Assembly: GCA_013152795.1 (NCBI GenBank)
Contig: JAADFS010000043.1
Location: 1-16,086, forward strand
Length of the DNA stretch: 16,086 nt
Direction of reading: 5' to 3'
Origin: Deferribacteres bacterium
GTDB lineage: Bacteria; Nitrospirota; Thermodesulfovibrionia; UBA6902
Below the pieces are notes generated by a model. It was given only the letters and a program-made list of their open reading frames with translations, was not told where the DNA came from and ran no database searches. Position 1 is the stretch's first letter, and each line of letters starts with the position of its first letter. Of the stretch, positions 5,116-11,839 are shown one piece after another. The position numbers were made by a program, and so were the translations under genes.

Positions 5116-6465
5116 CTACTGCCTCTTGAGGGCGGCTGATGGATGCAACTGGAAATCAGGATATGCCTCATTGCCGTGCTCCCCGATGTCAAGCCCTTCC
5201 ATTTCCTCTTTCTCAGAAGCCCTCAGACCTATGACGGCATTGACGAGTTTGAAAATTATAAACGACGCCCCGAATGCCCAGACAAACGCCGCTGCAATTC
5301 CGAGCAACTGTACCCCGATAATCTTCAGGCCTGTGCCGCCGGTATTAAACAGGCCCGCCGCCAGTGTGCCCCAGGCGCCGCAGACACCATGCACGGAAAT
5401 AGCACCCACAGGGTCGTCGACCTTGAGAACCTTGTCAATAAATACCACCGACAGGACAACAAGGGGACCCGCAATCAGTCCGATAATCACCGAGCTTGCG
5501 GGGCTGACATTGGCGCAGCCTGCGGTAATACCGACAAGCCCTGCCAGTGCCCCGTTCAATGTCATTGATGCCTCAGGCTTCCTGAACATGAGCCACGATG
5601 TTATCAGGGCGCCCACTGTGCCTGCCGCCGCGGAGAGTGTGGTGTTCACCGCAATCCCGGCAATATCGCTTACCGCAGCCGTCGTGCTCCCGGGGTTAAA
5701 ACCGTACCAGCCGAACCACAGGATAAAGACACCGAGGGCAGCCAGCGGGATGTTATGGCCCGGGATAGCGTTAACCCTCCCGTCAGGGCCATACTTTCCG
5801 ATCCTCGGTCCCAGCACGATTGCCCCTGCCAGGGCGGCCCAGCCGCCGATTGAATGCACAACCGTGGAGCCGGCGAAATCGATAAATCCGAGGTTTTCCA
5901 GCCATCCCGCCCCCTTGTACAGGCTTCCCCATGCCCATGAGCCGTAGACCGGATATATCAAAGCGCTTATTATCACACTGTAGGCAAGATAGCCCGAAAA
6001 TTTCGTCCGTTCAGCCATTGCTCCCGACACAATGGTTACGGCGGTGGCCGCAAACACCACCTGGAACATCCAGAACGCCAGTGTCCAGGGGTCTCCATCC
6101 CTCGTGAAGTCACTCAGGAAGAAGCCGCTTGTGCCGAACCATCCTGTCTTTGATATTCCAAACATCAGGCCGAACCCGATCGCCCAGTAGGCGAGCGAAC
6201 CGATGGAAAAATCCATAAGGTTCTTCATTATTATATTGACGGCATTCTTCGCCCTGGTAAAGCCGGCCTCCACCATGGCAAAGCCCGCCTGCATGAAGAA
6301 GACCAGGAAGGCTGCAACCAGCGTCCAGACAAAGTCTGCGTTTTTCTGTACAGCCGCGATCCCCTTCGCATTGCCGGCAACCGTGGGGGCCGCCTCACCG
6401 GCGAAAGACGCCCCGGCACCCACCAGGGCTGTAACCAATGCCGCTAAAATTATCCGTCTTTTCAT
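5116..6465 (-). CDS. amtB: Ammonium transporter Amt
   Basis: The trimeric inner-membrane channel conducts ammonia/ammonium. The 449-residue protein has a cleavable-type signal peptide (residues 1-22, ending A-S-F-A-G) as in many Amt proteins, then 11 predicted membrane spans. The twin pore histidines are in T-V-V-H-S-I-G-G-W (His204) and I-S-V-H-G-V-C-G-A-W-G-T-L (His359). The Amt signature D-F-A-G-S-T-V-V-H and G-A-M-A-E-R-T-K-F are present. A strong AAAGGAGG site precedes the ATG. The P-II gene follows on the same strand, and a sigma-54 promoter lies about 100 bp upstream, both typical of nitrogen-regulated amtB loci. The usual order is glnK-amtB; here it is amtB first. The hydrophilic tail of about 40 residues is the region P-II normally contacts. 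Confidence 0.97.
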   Translation of the reverse strand: MKRRIILAALVTALVGAGASFAGEAAPTVAGNAKGIAAVQKNADFVWTLVAAFLVFFMQAGFAMVEAGFTRAKNAVNIIMKNLMDFSIGSLAYWAIGFGLMFGISKTGWFGTSGFFLSDFTRDGDPWTLAFWMFQVVFAATAVTIVSGAMAERTKFSGYLAYSVIISALIYPVYGSWAWGSLYKGAGWLENLGFIDFAGSTVVHSIGGWAALAGAIVLGPRIGKYGPDGRVNAIPGHNIPLAALGVFILWFGWYGFNPGSTTAAVSDIAGIAVNTTLSAAAGTVGALITSWLMFRKPEASMTLNGALAGLVGITAGCANVSPASSVIIGLIAGPLVVLSVVFIDKVLKVDDPVGAISVHGVCGAWGTLAAGLFNTGGTGLKIIGVQLLGIAAAFVWAFGASFIIFKLVNAVIGLRASEKEEMEGLDIGEHGNEAYPDFQLHPSAALKRQ

Positions 6466-6566
6466 CTGATATTCCTCCTTTAACAGAAACTGGGAATCAC
6501 TTCGATTCCACTGCGGGCCGGGCAGTCCCTCACTCCCTGCTTGTATGCAGATTCAATGATAAACAA

Positions 6567-6581
6567 GCTAAATCCGTGCCA
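6567..6581 (-). promoter_or_regulatory. Sigma-54 promoter for amtB
   Basis: On the minus strand TGGCACG-N4-TTAGC has GG and GC separated by 10 nt. The -24 half is perfect; the -12 half is TAGC rather than TTGC. The predicted start point is near 6556, giving a leader of about 90 nt before amtB. RpoN control of amtB is well known. Confidence 0.65.
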
Positions 6582-6645
6582 GCCCGCAACTTCCTGATAA
6601 TAAAGGAAATCGCGGCAACCCATACTACTTTAATGTAATATTAAC

Positions 6646-6671
6646 GACAATATTGTAGGACAATTTTGTCG
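6646..6671. promoter_or_regulatory. Tandem operator-like dyads upstream of amtB
   Basis: GACAATATTGTAG and GACAATTTTGTCG lie directly next to each other with a 13-bp period. ACAATATTGT (6647-6656) is a perfect palindrome; GACAATTTTGTC (6659-6670) is a near-perfect one. They are 90-115 bp upstream of the predicted amtB start point, where sigma-54 activators bind. They do not match the NtrC (GCAC-N7-GTGC) or NifA (TGT-N10-ACA) consensus. They could also serve mtnP on the other strand. Confidence 0.5.
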
Positions 6672-6769
6672 GCATGCATATGGCTTCACGCAGTACGCCG
6701 GCCGCCGGAGAAGGTGCTTTTTGATTTTTCATCCGGGAATCTACTATTATATGAACCGGTTTACTGTTA

Positions 6770-6836
6770 CTTGATGCTGCATAAACCAGGCAGGGAAGCC
6801 TGCCGTAAAACCCTTGTAAGGTTTATGCAACTGCAA
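6770..6836. repeat. Dispersed palindromic element upstream of mtnP
   Basis: The left end CTTGATGCTGCATAAAC and right end GTTTATGCAACTGCAAG are inverted copies with 4 mismatches in 17. The centre is CAGGCAGGGAAGCCTGCCG, itself a stem. It lies 62 bp before the mtnP start, inside its likely leader. Confidence 0.75.
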
Positions 6837-6898
6837 GAATTGAAGTCACCGGACGGTATCCGGACAACATATCACTTTTCAAGAAAGAGGGCAATCTG

Positions 6899-7663
6899 AT
6901 GGTAAAGGTCGGAATAATCGGAGGGTCGGGTCTTGATGACCCGGATATTTTAAAAGATGCAAGAGAGATTGCAGTGGAAACGCCCTACGGCAAGCCGTCA
7001 TCCGTTCTTACATGCGGTGTTATTGAAGGCGTTGATGTGGCAATCATGGCGAGACATGGAAAAGATCATTCCATATACCCCACAAAGGTGAATTTCCGGG
7101 CCAATATATGGGCACTCAAGGAACAGGGCTGCACGCATATCCTTGCATCCACTGCTGTGGGCTCCCTGCGCGAGGATATAGCACCCGGGCACCTTGTGTT
7201 TCCCAGCCAGTTTATAGACCACACAAGAAAAAGAGAGGTCACCTTTTTTGATGAAGATGTTGTGGTGCATACACCCATGGCGGAACCGTTCTGCTCAAAC
7301 CTCATCGACCTGCTTTCTTCATCCTCCGAGACACTGAAGATACCCTTCCATAAAAACAAGACCGTGATCACCATCGAGGGGCCGCGATTCTCCACAAAGG
7401 CCGAGAGTCATATGTTCAGGAGCTGGAACGCCGATGTTATCAATATGAGTACTGTTCCGGAGGTCGTCCTTGCCAGGGAAAAACAGATGCATTATGCGGC
7501 AATCGCAATGTCTACGGATTATGACTGCTGGCGTGAAGAAGAGGAGTCCGTAACATGGGAGATGATTATGGAGACCATGAAAAAAAATGCAGACCAGGTG
7601 ATCAGGCTCTTTATGCACGTTATTCCAAAAATAAAAGAATATGATGATATATGTGTAAAGTAA
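6899..7663 (+). CDS. mtnP: S-methyl-5'-thioadenosine phosphorylase
   Basis: MtnP cleaves methylthioadenosine to adenine and methylthioribose-1-phosphate in the methionine salvage pathway. The protein shows I-I-G-G-S-G (6-11), R-H-G-K-D-H-S-I-Y-P (52-61), T-A-V-G-S-L (85-90), I-E-G-P-R-F-S-T-K-A-E-S near 159-170, I-N-M-S-T-V-P-E (181-188) and T-D-Y-D-C-W (206-211). The last motif and the N-M-S-T pattern favour methylthioadenosine over guanosine-type phosphorylases. AGAGG lies about 8 nt before the ATG. At 254 residues it is shorter than many family members (about 270-290); the missing part is C-terminal, and a palindromic repeat begins 7 bp after the stop. apt, which uses the adenine product, follows about 100 bp later. 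Confidence 0.93.
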   Translation: MVKVGIIGGSGLDDPDILKDAREIAVETPYGKPSSVLTCGVIEGVDVAIMARHGKDHSIYPTKVNFRANIWALKEQGCTHILASTAVGSLREDIAPGHLVFPSQFIDHTRKREVTFFDEDVVVHTPMAEPFCSNLIDLLSSSSETLKIPFHKNKTVITIEGPRFSTKAESHMFRSWNADVINMSTVPEVVLAREKQMHYAAIAMSTDYDCWREEEESVTWEMIMETMKKNADQVIRLFMHVIPKIKEYDDICVK

Positions 7664-7670
7664 GTCTTAA

Positions 7671-7738
7671 CCTTAATGTTGCATAAACAGGCAGAGAAGT
7701 CTGCCCCGCCGGCGGTATTTTTATGCCACTGTAAGGTA
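7671..7738. repeat. Dispersed palindromic element between mtnP and apt
   Basis: The left end CCTTAATGTTGCATAAAC is of one end type. The right end TTTTTATGCCACTGTAAGG is of the other. The core AGGCAGAGAAGTCTGCC is an imperfect stem, followed by CGCCGGCGG. The element fills almost the whole gap between the two salvage genes. Confidence 0.8.
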
Positions 7739-7763
7739 AATTATTTCAAAGGAGGTTGCATCA

Positions 7764-8297
7764 ATGCCTATTAAATCGAGAATCCGTACTATTCCGGACC
7801 ACCCCAAAAAGGGAATCATGTTCAGGGACATAACGACCCTTATCAAAGACCCCGTGGGCTTCAGGCTGGTAATAGACAACTTCACCCAGAGATATATAAC
7901 CGACAGTGTTGATTTCGATATCATCGCCGGGATAGAGGCGCGGGGATTCATTATCGGCGGAGCACTGGCGTATACACTCGGAAAAGGCTTTGTCCCCATC
8001 AGAAAGCTCGGCAAGCTCCCCGCAGAGGTTGAAAGGCATGAATACCAGCTCGAATACGGCACGGACACGGTGGAGATACACAAAGATGCCGTGGATAAAG
8101 GGACAAAGGTACTCCTGATTGACGACCTCCTTGCAACAGGCGGCACAGCGCTGGCCGCCGCCACGCTTATCGAGAAGCTTGGAGGGACTGTCTCCGAGAT
8201 GGCCTTTATAGTCAACCTTCCGGATGTAGGCGGATACAGGAAACTGAAGGATAAGAATTATAATGTATTCTATCTGACGGAATTCGAAGGCGATTAG
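7764..8297 (+). CDS. apt: Adenine phosphoribosyltransferase
   Basis: Apt converts adenine and PRPP to AMP in the cytoplasm. The 177-residue protein has the usual length. It begins I-R-T-I-P-D-H-P-K-K-G-I-M-F-R-D-I-T-T-L, the Apt-specific N-terminus, followed by I-E-A-R-G-F-I-I-G (57-65), the flexible-loop P-I-R-K-L-G-K-L-P (78-86) and the PRPP loop V-L-L-I-D-D-L-L-A-T-G-G-T-A (117-130). AAAGGAGG lies 9 nt before the ATG. Next to mtnP it forms a functional pair: the adenine released by MtnP is recaptured as AMP. A palindromic repeat separates the two, and another lies about 20 bp after the stop. Confidence 0.97.
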   Translation: MPIKSRIRTIPDHPKKGIMFRDITTLIKDPVGFRLVIDNFTQRYITDSVDFDIIAGIEARGFIIGGALAYTLGKGFVPIRKLGKLPAEVERHEYQLEYGTDTVEIHKDAVDKGTKVLLIDDLLATGGTALAAATLIEKLGGTVSEMAFIVNLPDVGGYRKLKDKNYNVFYLTEFEGD

Positions 8298-8317
8298 ACC
8301 CGGCTGACTTGCCTCAA

Positions 8318-8416
8318 TCTTAAATATTGCACAAACCGGCAGGAGGGTCTGACGGTTTTACGGGAGCCTCTCCTGCCCGTTTATGCAACATTAAGGTTAT
8401 TTTTAATGCAACTGCA
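8318..8416. repeat. Dispersed palindromic element between convergent apt and zinc-ribbon genes
   Basis: The left end CTTAAATATTGCACAAACC and the right end CCCGTTTATGCAACATTAAGG (8377-8397) enclose a core with GGCAGGAGGGTC and GAGCCTCTCCTGCC, whose outer parts pair. A second copy of the right-end motif (TAATGCAACTGCAG) follows at 8404-8416, ending 4 bp before the next stop codon. Its position between two convergent genes suits a two-way transcription stop. Confidence 0.8.
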
Positions 8417-8419
8417 GTG

Positions 8420-8758
8420 TCAACACTCCATACCCGCCTTCTGGGCCTGCATATAATTTAATATTCCTTCGGGATCACACTCTATGCACATATCGATCCC
8501 CTGTATGATCTGCATATCCTGGCAAAGCATGTAGGCCCTCTTGAGTTCGAAATTATTAGTCCTTTCTATTACCAATTTCTTGGGCCTTACGTGTACCTTT
8601 CCGCAGTTCATGCATATCCATATAAAATTGTGTTTCGCCGACTCAAGGCACGTCTTGCAGACATAAATTTTCACGCCCGGTGTGACCTCCGTATTAATGG
8701 AGGTGTATTCCTGCCTGCACAAGCTGCACTTCTCCTGCTTATTGTTGATATCTACCAT
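8420..8758 (-). CDS. CxxC zinc-ribbon protein, function unknown
   Basis: The 112-residue soluble protein has four CxxC pairs (Cys11/14, 34/37, 49/52, 91/94) plus Cys79 and a C-terminal Cys112. This is enough for two zinc-ribbon or treble-clef sites. The pieces read C-S-L-C, V-C-K-T-C-L-E-S, I-W-I-C-M-N-C-G-K-V-H-V and M-C-I-E-C-D-P-E-G. The start was set at 8758 because GGAAGGGGAAGC lies just upstream; a longer in-frame start at 8818 would place coding sequence close to the sigma-54 start point. It has its own sigma-54 promoter at 8834-8848, so it is under activator control. I do not recognise a named family; a regulatory or metal-handling role is possible. Confidence 0.8.
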   Translation of the reverse strand: MVDINNKQEKCSLCRQEYTSINTEVTPGVKIYVCKTCLESAKHNFIWICMNCGKVHVRPKKLVIERTNNFELKRAYMLCQDMQIIQGIDMCIECDPEGILNYMQAQKAGMEC

Positions 8759-8833
8759 TTTGCTTCCCCTTCCTTTGCGGTTGTTTCTGTCAAATAAACT
8801 ACCCCTCCTTTCTTCCAACTCAGGAGACTACAA

Positions 8834-8848
8834 GCAACTTATGTGCCT
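8834..8848 (-). promoter_or_regulatory. Sigma-54 promoter for the zinc-ribbon gene
   Basis: On the minus strand AGGCAC-N5-TTGCTT has GG and GC exactly 10 nt apart and a perfect -12 half. The start point is predicted near 8823, giving a 65-nt leader to the ATG at 8758. Confidence 0.65.
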
Positions 8849-9043
8849 GCCGGCATTGAAATAACGCCGGATACGGTTTTTTTTTCGCAGTCAAACCCTA
8901 ACTGCCTGTAATAAAGACCAATTTTTGTTATATATTCCGTCTCGGGTTTTTATGGGACGGTTGGCGGGCTTTAATAACCGAACGATAAAAGATAAGCAAA
9001 AATGCCGTTTGTCAATTAATTGGCGGCGTAAGAGAAAAGATTC

Positions 9044-9118
9044 TACGGCAGCCTCTCTTGCCGCGTTTATGTAACGTTAAGGTTTATATGCAACATTAAG
9101 GCTTATGCAATATCAAAG
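9044..9118. repeat. Palindromic element right half with three serial end copies
   Basis: TACGGCAGCCTCTCTTGCCGC precedes three successive versions of the right end: GTTTATGTAACGTTAAG (9065-9081), GTTTATATGCAACATTAAG (9082-9100) and GCTTATGCAATATCAAAG (9101-9118). The last overlaps the stop codon and final codon of the lipoprotein gene. No left half was found. Confidence 0.75.
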
Positions 9119-9619
9119 TTTAACAATAATCTGTACATGTGTAATGTCCTGCTCTCTGTCCGATACCTGCAATATAAGCTCTTCCTTGCCCTTTTTTGCA
9201 GTGGCCACATTCATGCCGGACAGCTTCAAGGTACTTTGAATATCCCAGCCCGATGAATTCAGTCTATCCATGTAAAAGTCAAATGTCTCGACGCGGGGTT
9301 TTTTTACCTCGATATTGATCTGCCTGATTTTTTTCTTCGACGCTGCCTGTACAAAAACCAGCTTACCGCCGGGCAGCACCGGGATCTCGGGGGGCCATCC
9401 TTCCGGTAATTCCCCGCTGTTTATACTGACAGTAACGGATTCCCCCTCACCGGTCTGGAAAGTAATTTTGTCCTCCCCCTTCTCCGTCACACGGGTATCC
9501 TTTGCCGGCTTGCACCCCGCGAGCATGAGAAGACTGAACGTAAAAACCAGTACAAGTGACAGTTCAACTAATCTTTTTATATACCGCAACCGGAAAAACA
9601 TTTCATTATAGTCTTGCAT
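9113..9619 (-). CDS. Lipoprotein, function unknown
   Basis: A type II signal peptide is clear: K-R, a hydrophobic stretch L-V-L-V-F-T-F-S-L-L-M, then lipobox L-A-G-C with the lipidated cysteine at residue 36. The mature part is about 130 residues, with E-L-P-E-G-W-P-P-E-I-P-V-L-P-G-G-K-L. A later segment contains F-D-F-Y-M-D-R-L-N-S-S-G-W, a pattern seen in small envelope proteins in which a pro-gly loop is followed by an FY-x-L-x-GW helix. Two starts are possible: 9619, used here, or an in-frame ATG at 9601, which gives a more usual 30-residue signal. Neither has a clear ribosome site. The end of the gene lies inside a palindromic repeat. The role is unknown. Confidence 0.8.
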   Translation of the reverse strand: MQDYNEMFFRLRYIKRLVELSLVLVFTFSLLMLAGCKPAKDTRVTEKGEDKITFQTGEGESVTVSINSGELPEGWPPEIPVLPGGKLVFVQAASKKKIRQINIEVKKPRVETFDFYMDRLNSSGWDIQSTLKLSGMNVATAKKGKEELILQVSDREQDITHVQIIVKL

Positions 9620-9662
9620 ATGTCACGAAATGAATTCAAGCGGTGTGTCTTTTCAAGTCCAT

Positions 9663-9733
9663 CTTAACGTTGCATAAACCGGGACAAGGCAGGCTGCCGG
9701 CAGGCCCTCCTGCCTGTTTATGCAACATTAAGG
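9663..9733. repeat. Dispersed palindromic element in a divergent promoter region
   Basis: The left end CTTAACGTTGCATAAAC and right end GTTTATGCAACATTAAG are inverted copies with one mismatch in 17. The core GGCAGGCTGCCGGCAGGCC and CCTCCTGCC can form nested stems. This is the cleanest copy in the window and serves as the type for the family. It lies between the divergent lipoprotein and membrane-protein genes. Confidence 0.85.
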
Positions 9734-9813
9734 TTTATTTAAAGATTAAAGGAAAATACTCCGTAATATTGCTTGTGGGCAGATTAACGCAAAGAGGTGT
9801 ATAAAGAGTCTTT

Positions 9814-10296
9814 ATGAATGCTGAAAAGTCTCCGAAACTTTCTCCGGGTATCATTCTTCTGCTGGTTTATCTCGTTTATTCTGTAATCATCTCGTTCATC
9901 GGCCTCTTCAGGCCCGTAGTGATAGCCGGACCCCTACTTCTCACAGGATACAAGGCGGCTTTCTGGAAGTTGATTGTCCTTCTGGTGCTCACTACCGGAA
10001 CTTACGCCCTGTATACAAGGCGTCACTGGAGCATATATCTTATTGCAGGATACATGTTTTATGGACTGGCAGTCGTATGGGCGGAGCTTATTACCTTCCT
10101 TACGGCAAAAGACAGGCTTGTACATGTATATCAGGAAGCGCAGGAATTAATAAATCTACCGGTAAATATTGACTCCCGGTCTGTATTTCCGGCGCTTGTC
10201 ATAGGGGCGGCTCTGAAGACCGTATTATATACAGGCATAGTTATATATCTTTTCATCCTGAGAAAAAGATTCGGAGAGAAAACATGGACAGGATAA
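9814..10296 (+). CDS. Four-span membrane protein, function unknown
   Basis: The 160-residue protein has four hydrophobic segments near residues 11-31, 47-66, 70-95 and 128-150. A loop of about 30 residues (K-D-R-L-V-H-V-Y-Q-E-A-Q-E-L-I) lies between the last two. No signal peptide or catalytic motif is visible. It ends 13 bp inside the next gene, also a membrane protein with an extramembrane C-terminus, so the two are cotranscribed and may form a complex. No good ribosome site precedes the ATG. I do not recognise the family. Confidence 0.75.
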   Translation: MNAEKSPKLSPGIILLLVYLVYSVIISFIGLFRPVVIAGPLLLTGYKAAFWKLIVLLVLTTGTYALYTRRHWSIYLIAGYMFYGLAVVWAELITFLTAKDRLVHVYQEAQELINLPVNIDSRSVFPALVIGAALKTVLYTGIVIYLFILRKRFGEKTWTG

Positions 10297-11696
10297 AAGA
10301 GCTGGAGACACTCTTAGCTGGGATAAACGGCACTTCCATGGAACAGATTATGCTGTATGGATTGTTAATAATGGTGATAGTATTTGTAGGAATTCCTCTC
10401 CTGGAAGCCTTGTTTTTATGGATGACCTCACGGCTTATGCGGTTTGAAAAGGTGAGCTTTTTCAAGGCATTACTGAGTGTCGCCATCGGTATACTTGCAG
10501 GAGGAGTCTTTTTTACCGCTGCTTCAACCATCTTTTCAGTACCCGTATATTTTGGTGCGGATGGGATGATGGTGGTATCCCTCTTAAATCTCCTGCTCAT
10601 CCCTCTTGCAACCGCAGTAGCGGCGAAGTTTATATTCAGTGAGACCGTCTTCAGGTCAATAGCCGCTGTCTTCCTTTCTCAAGTCATGTTCTACATATTT
10701 GTATTTGCTGCACTTATCACCCTGGGAATATTTTATGCCTACATGAAACCTGATGTCTCCGAGTTGACCTCTGTAGCCGAGCAACTGGAGAGTCTTCAGA
10801 AAGAACTGGCAGAGGATCTCGAAGACGGCAGGAGCGCCCCTGCCCATGAAGCTGATAAAACGCCTGGACCGTCTGCGATTCAGAATGAGGACGCCCTTGC
10901 CGAACAGAAGGGCGTTCCTGCAGAGGAAATTGACAAGGACATCCCTGCCTATGAAGTTGACAAATATCCTGAAGCGCCTGTTGTCAAGAGAGAGTCTGCA
11001 CCCGTCAAAGAGAGAATAATTCCTGCAGAGGATTACCTGGTGGTGTTTGATATGATTCCATCCGCTGAGGCGGAACTCAACCTGAGGGAGCCGTTCAGGG
11101 TTCAGATCAAGTATGGCCTTGCCTCTTTTGAATCGGCGTTAATATGGGTCAAGCCGTCAAGATTTAAAGGTAAAAACTATTGGTACTCTCCGTCTTATTC
11201 ATGTCCCAAAGGATGGGGCAAGGTTGAAAGGGAAATAGCTTTTAACTCCCCGGCTCATGTTACGGAAATAGGAATTACAATGATCGATGCAAAGAGCAGG
11301 ACAAAGATTCGGGAGGTGTTTTATCCAGTAAACCTGCGATGGATTGAAAGGAAGAGTAAATCCGCTGATTTCGTAAAAATTGTGAATTCGAACCCTTCCT
11401 TTGATGCCTTTCTTGGATTGGGGGAAGCCTTTAATGTCGAAATCGAGTATCGTCTGGCAAGCACAGACAATGCAGTGCTGCGGCTCAAGCCTGTTAAACT
11501 CTCGAAACCACCGGGATTCTACAACAGCTCTTTACCGGTCGATATAAAAAACGGCAGAGGCTCTGTGCGCGCCTATTTTGCTTTTGACAAAGAGATAAAG
11601 GTTTATGAGATAGTGGCAAGTATCATCGATAAAGACACGGGCGATATCCTTTGCAAGACTTATAAAGATGTGAATCTGAAATGGACAAAAGATTGA
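10284..11696 (+). CDS. Membrane protein with charged linker and two tandem C-terminal beta domains
   Basis: The 470-residue protein has three parts. Four membrane spans lie near residues 21-45, 60-84, 94-116 and 124-153. A charged, disordered-looking linker (160-248) begins with a short helix (V-A-E-Q-L-E-S-L-Q-K-E-L) and holds three P-A-x-E-x-D-K units (P-A-H-E-A-D-K, P-A-E-E-I-D-K, P-A-Y-E-V-D-K). Two homologous domains follow, at 249-353 and 361-467. Both share an R/N-V-x-I-x-Y-x-L-A-S core, a following V/L-K-P and a final V-N-L-R/K-W. GGAGAG lies 4 nt before the ATG. Its first 13 bp overlap the preceding membrane gene. The beta-rich repeats suggest ligand or protein binding; the role is unknown. 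Confidence 0.82.
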   Translation: MDRIKELETLLAGINGTSMEQIMLYGLLIMVIVFVGIPLLEALFLWMTSRLMRFEKVSFFKALLSVAIGILAGGVFFTAASTIFSVPVYFGADGMMVVSLLNLLLIPLATAVAAKFIFSETVFRSIAAVFLSQVMFYIFVFAALITLGIFYAYMKPDVSELTSVAEQLESLQKELAEDLEDGRSAPAHEADKTPGPSAIQNEDALAEQKGVPAEEIDKDIPAYEVDKYPEAPVVKRESAPVKERIIPAEDYLVVFDMIPSAEAELNLREPFRVQIKYGLASFESALIWVKPSRFKGKNYWYSPSYSCPKGWGKVEREIAFNSPAHVTEIGITMIDAKSRTKIREVFYPVNLRWIERKSKSADFVKIVNSNPSFDAFLGLGEAFNVEIEYRLASTDNAVLRLKPVKLSKPPGFYNSSLPVDIKNGRGSVRAYFAFDKEIKVYEIVASIIDKDTGDILCKTYKDVNLKWTKD

Positions 11697-11717
11697 CCCG
11701 GCGCAACAAGAAAAGGT

Positions 11718-11738
11718 GCCGGTTCATGCAACGCTAAG
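11718..11738. repeat. Degenerate right end of the palindromic family
   Basis: GCCGGTTCATGCAACGCTAAG matches the right end GTTTATGCAACATTAAG with a few changes. It lies 22 bp after the stop of the membrane gene at 11696. Confidence 0.5.
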
Positions 11739-11839
11739 TCGAACGCTGCCGGTAAGAATTTCATCCTTCCTTTATTTTTTATCTCAGGCCGTCTTATAAT
11801 GTTGGTGGATGTTACCGGGGAGGAAATGAGGAGGGCAGA

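Noticed and set aside
4991..5947. Long plus-strand ORF of 318 codons opposite amtB
   Set aside because: It is the antisense shadow of the amtB frame, low in complexity and rich in Pro, Ala, Thr and Ser, and starts in a repeat.
6666..6899. Plus-strand ORF of 77 codons upstream of mtnP
   Set aside because: It crosses a palindromic repeat, has no protein-like pattern and no ribosome site.
8849..8885. Hairpin CCGGC/GCCGG followed by a T9 run on the plus strand
   Set aside because: It looks like a terminator, but no plus-strand gene ends nearby and the stem is only 5 bp with an 11-nt loop.
3294..9733. CRISPR array as explanation of the repeated palindromes
   Set aside because: The copies are irregularly spaced with whole genes between them, variable in length, and no cas genes are present.
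9777..9792. GG-N10-GC spacing before the gene at 9814
   Set aside because: TGGGCA and ACGC match the sigma-54 boxes poorly beyond the spacing.
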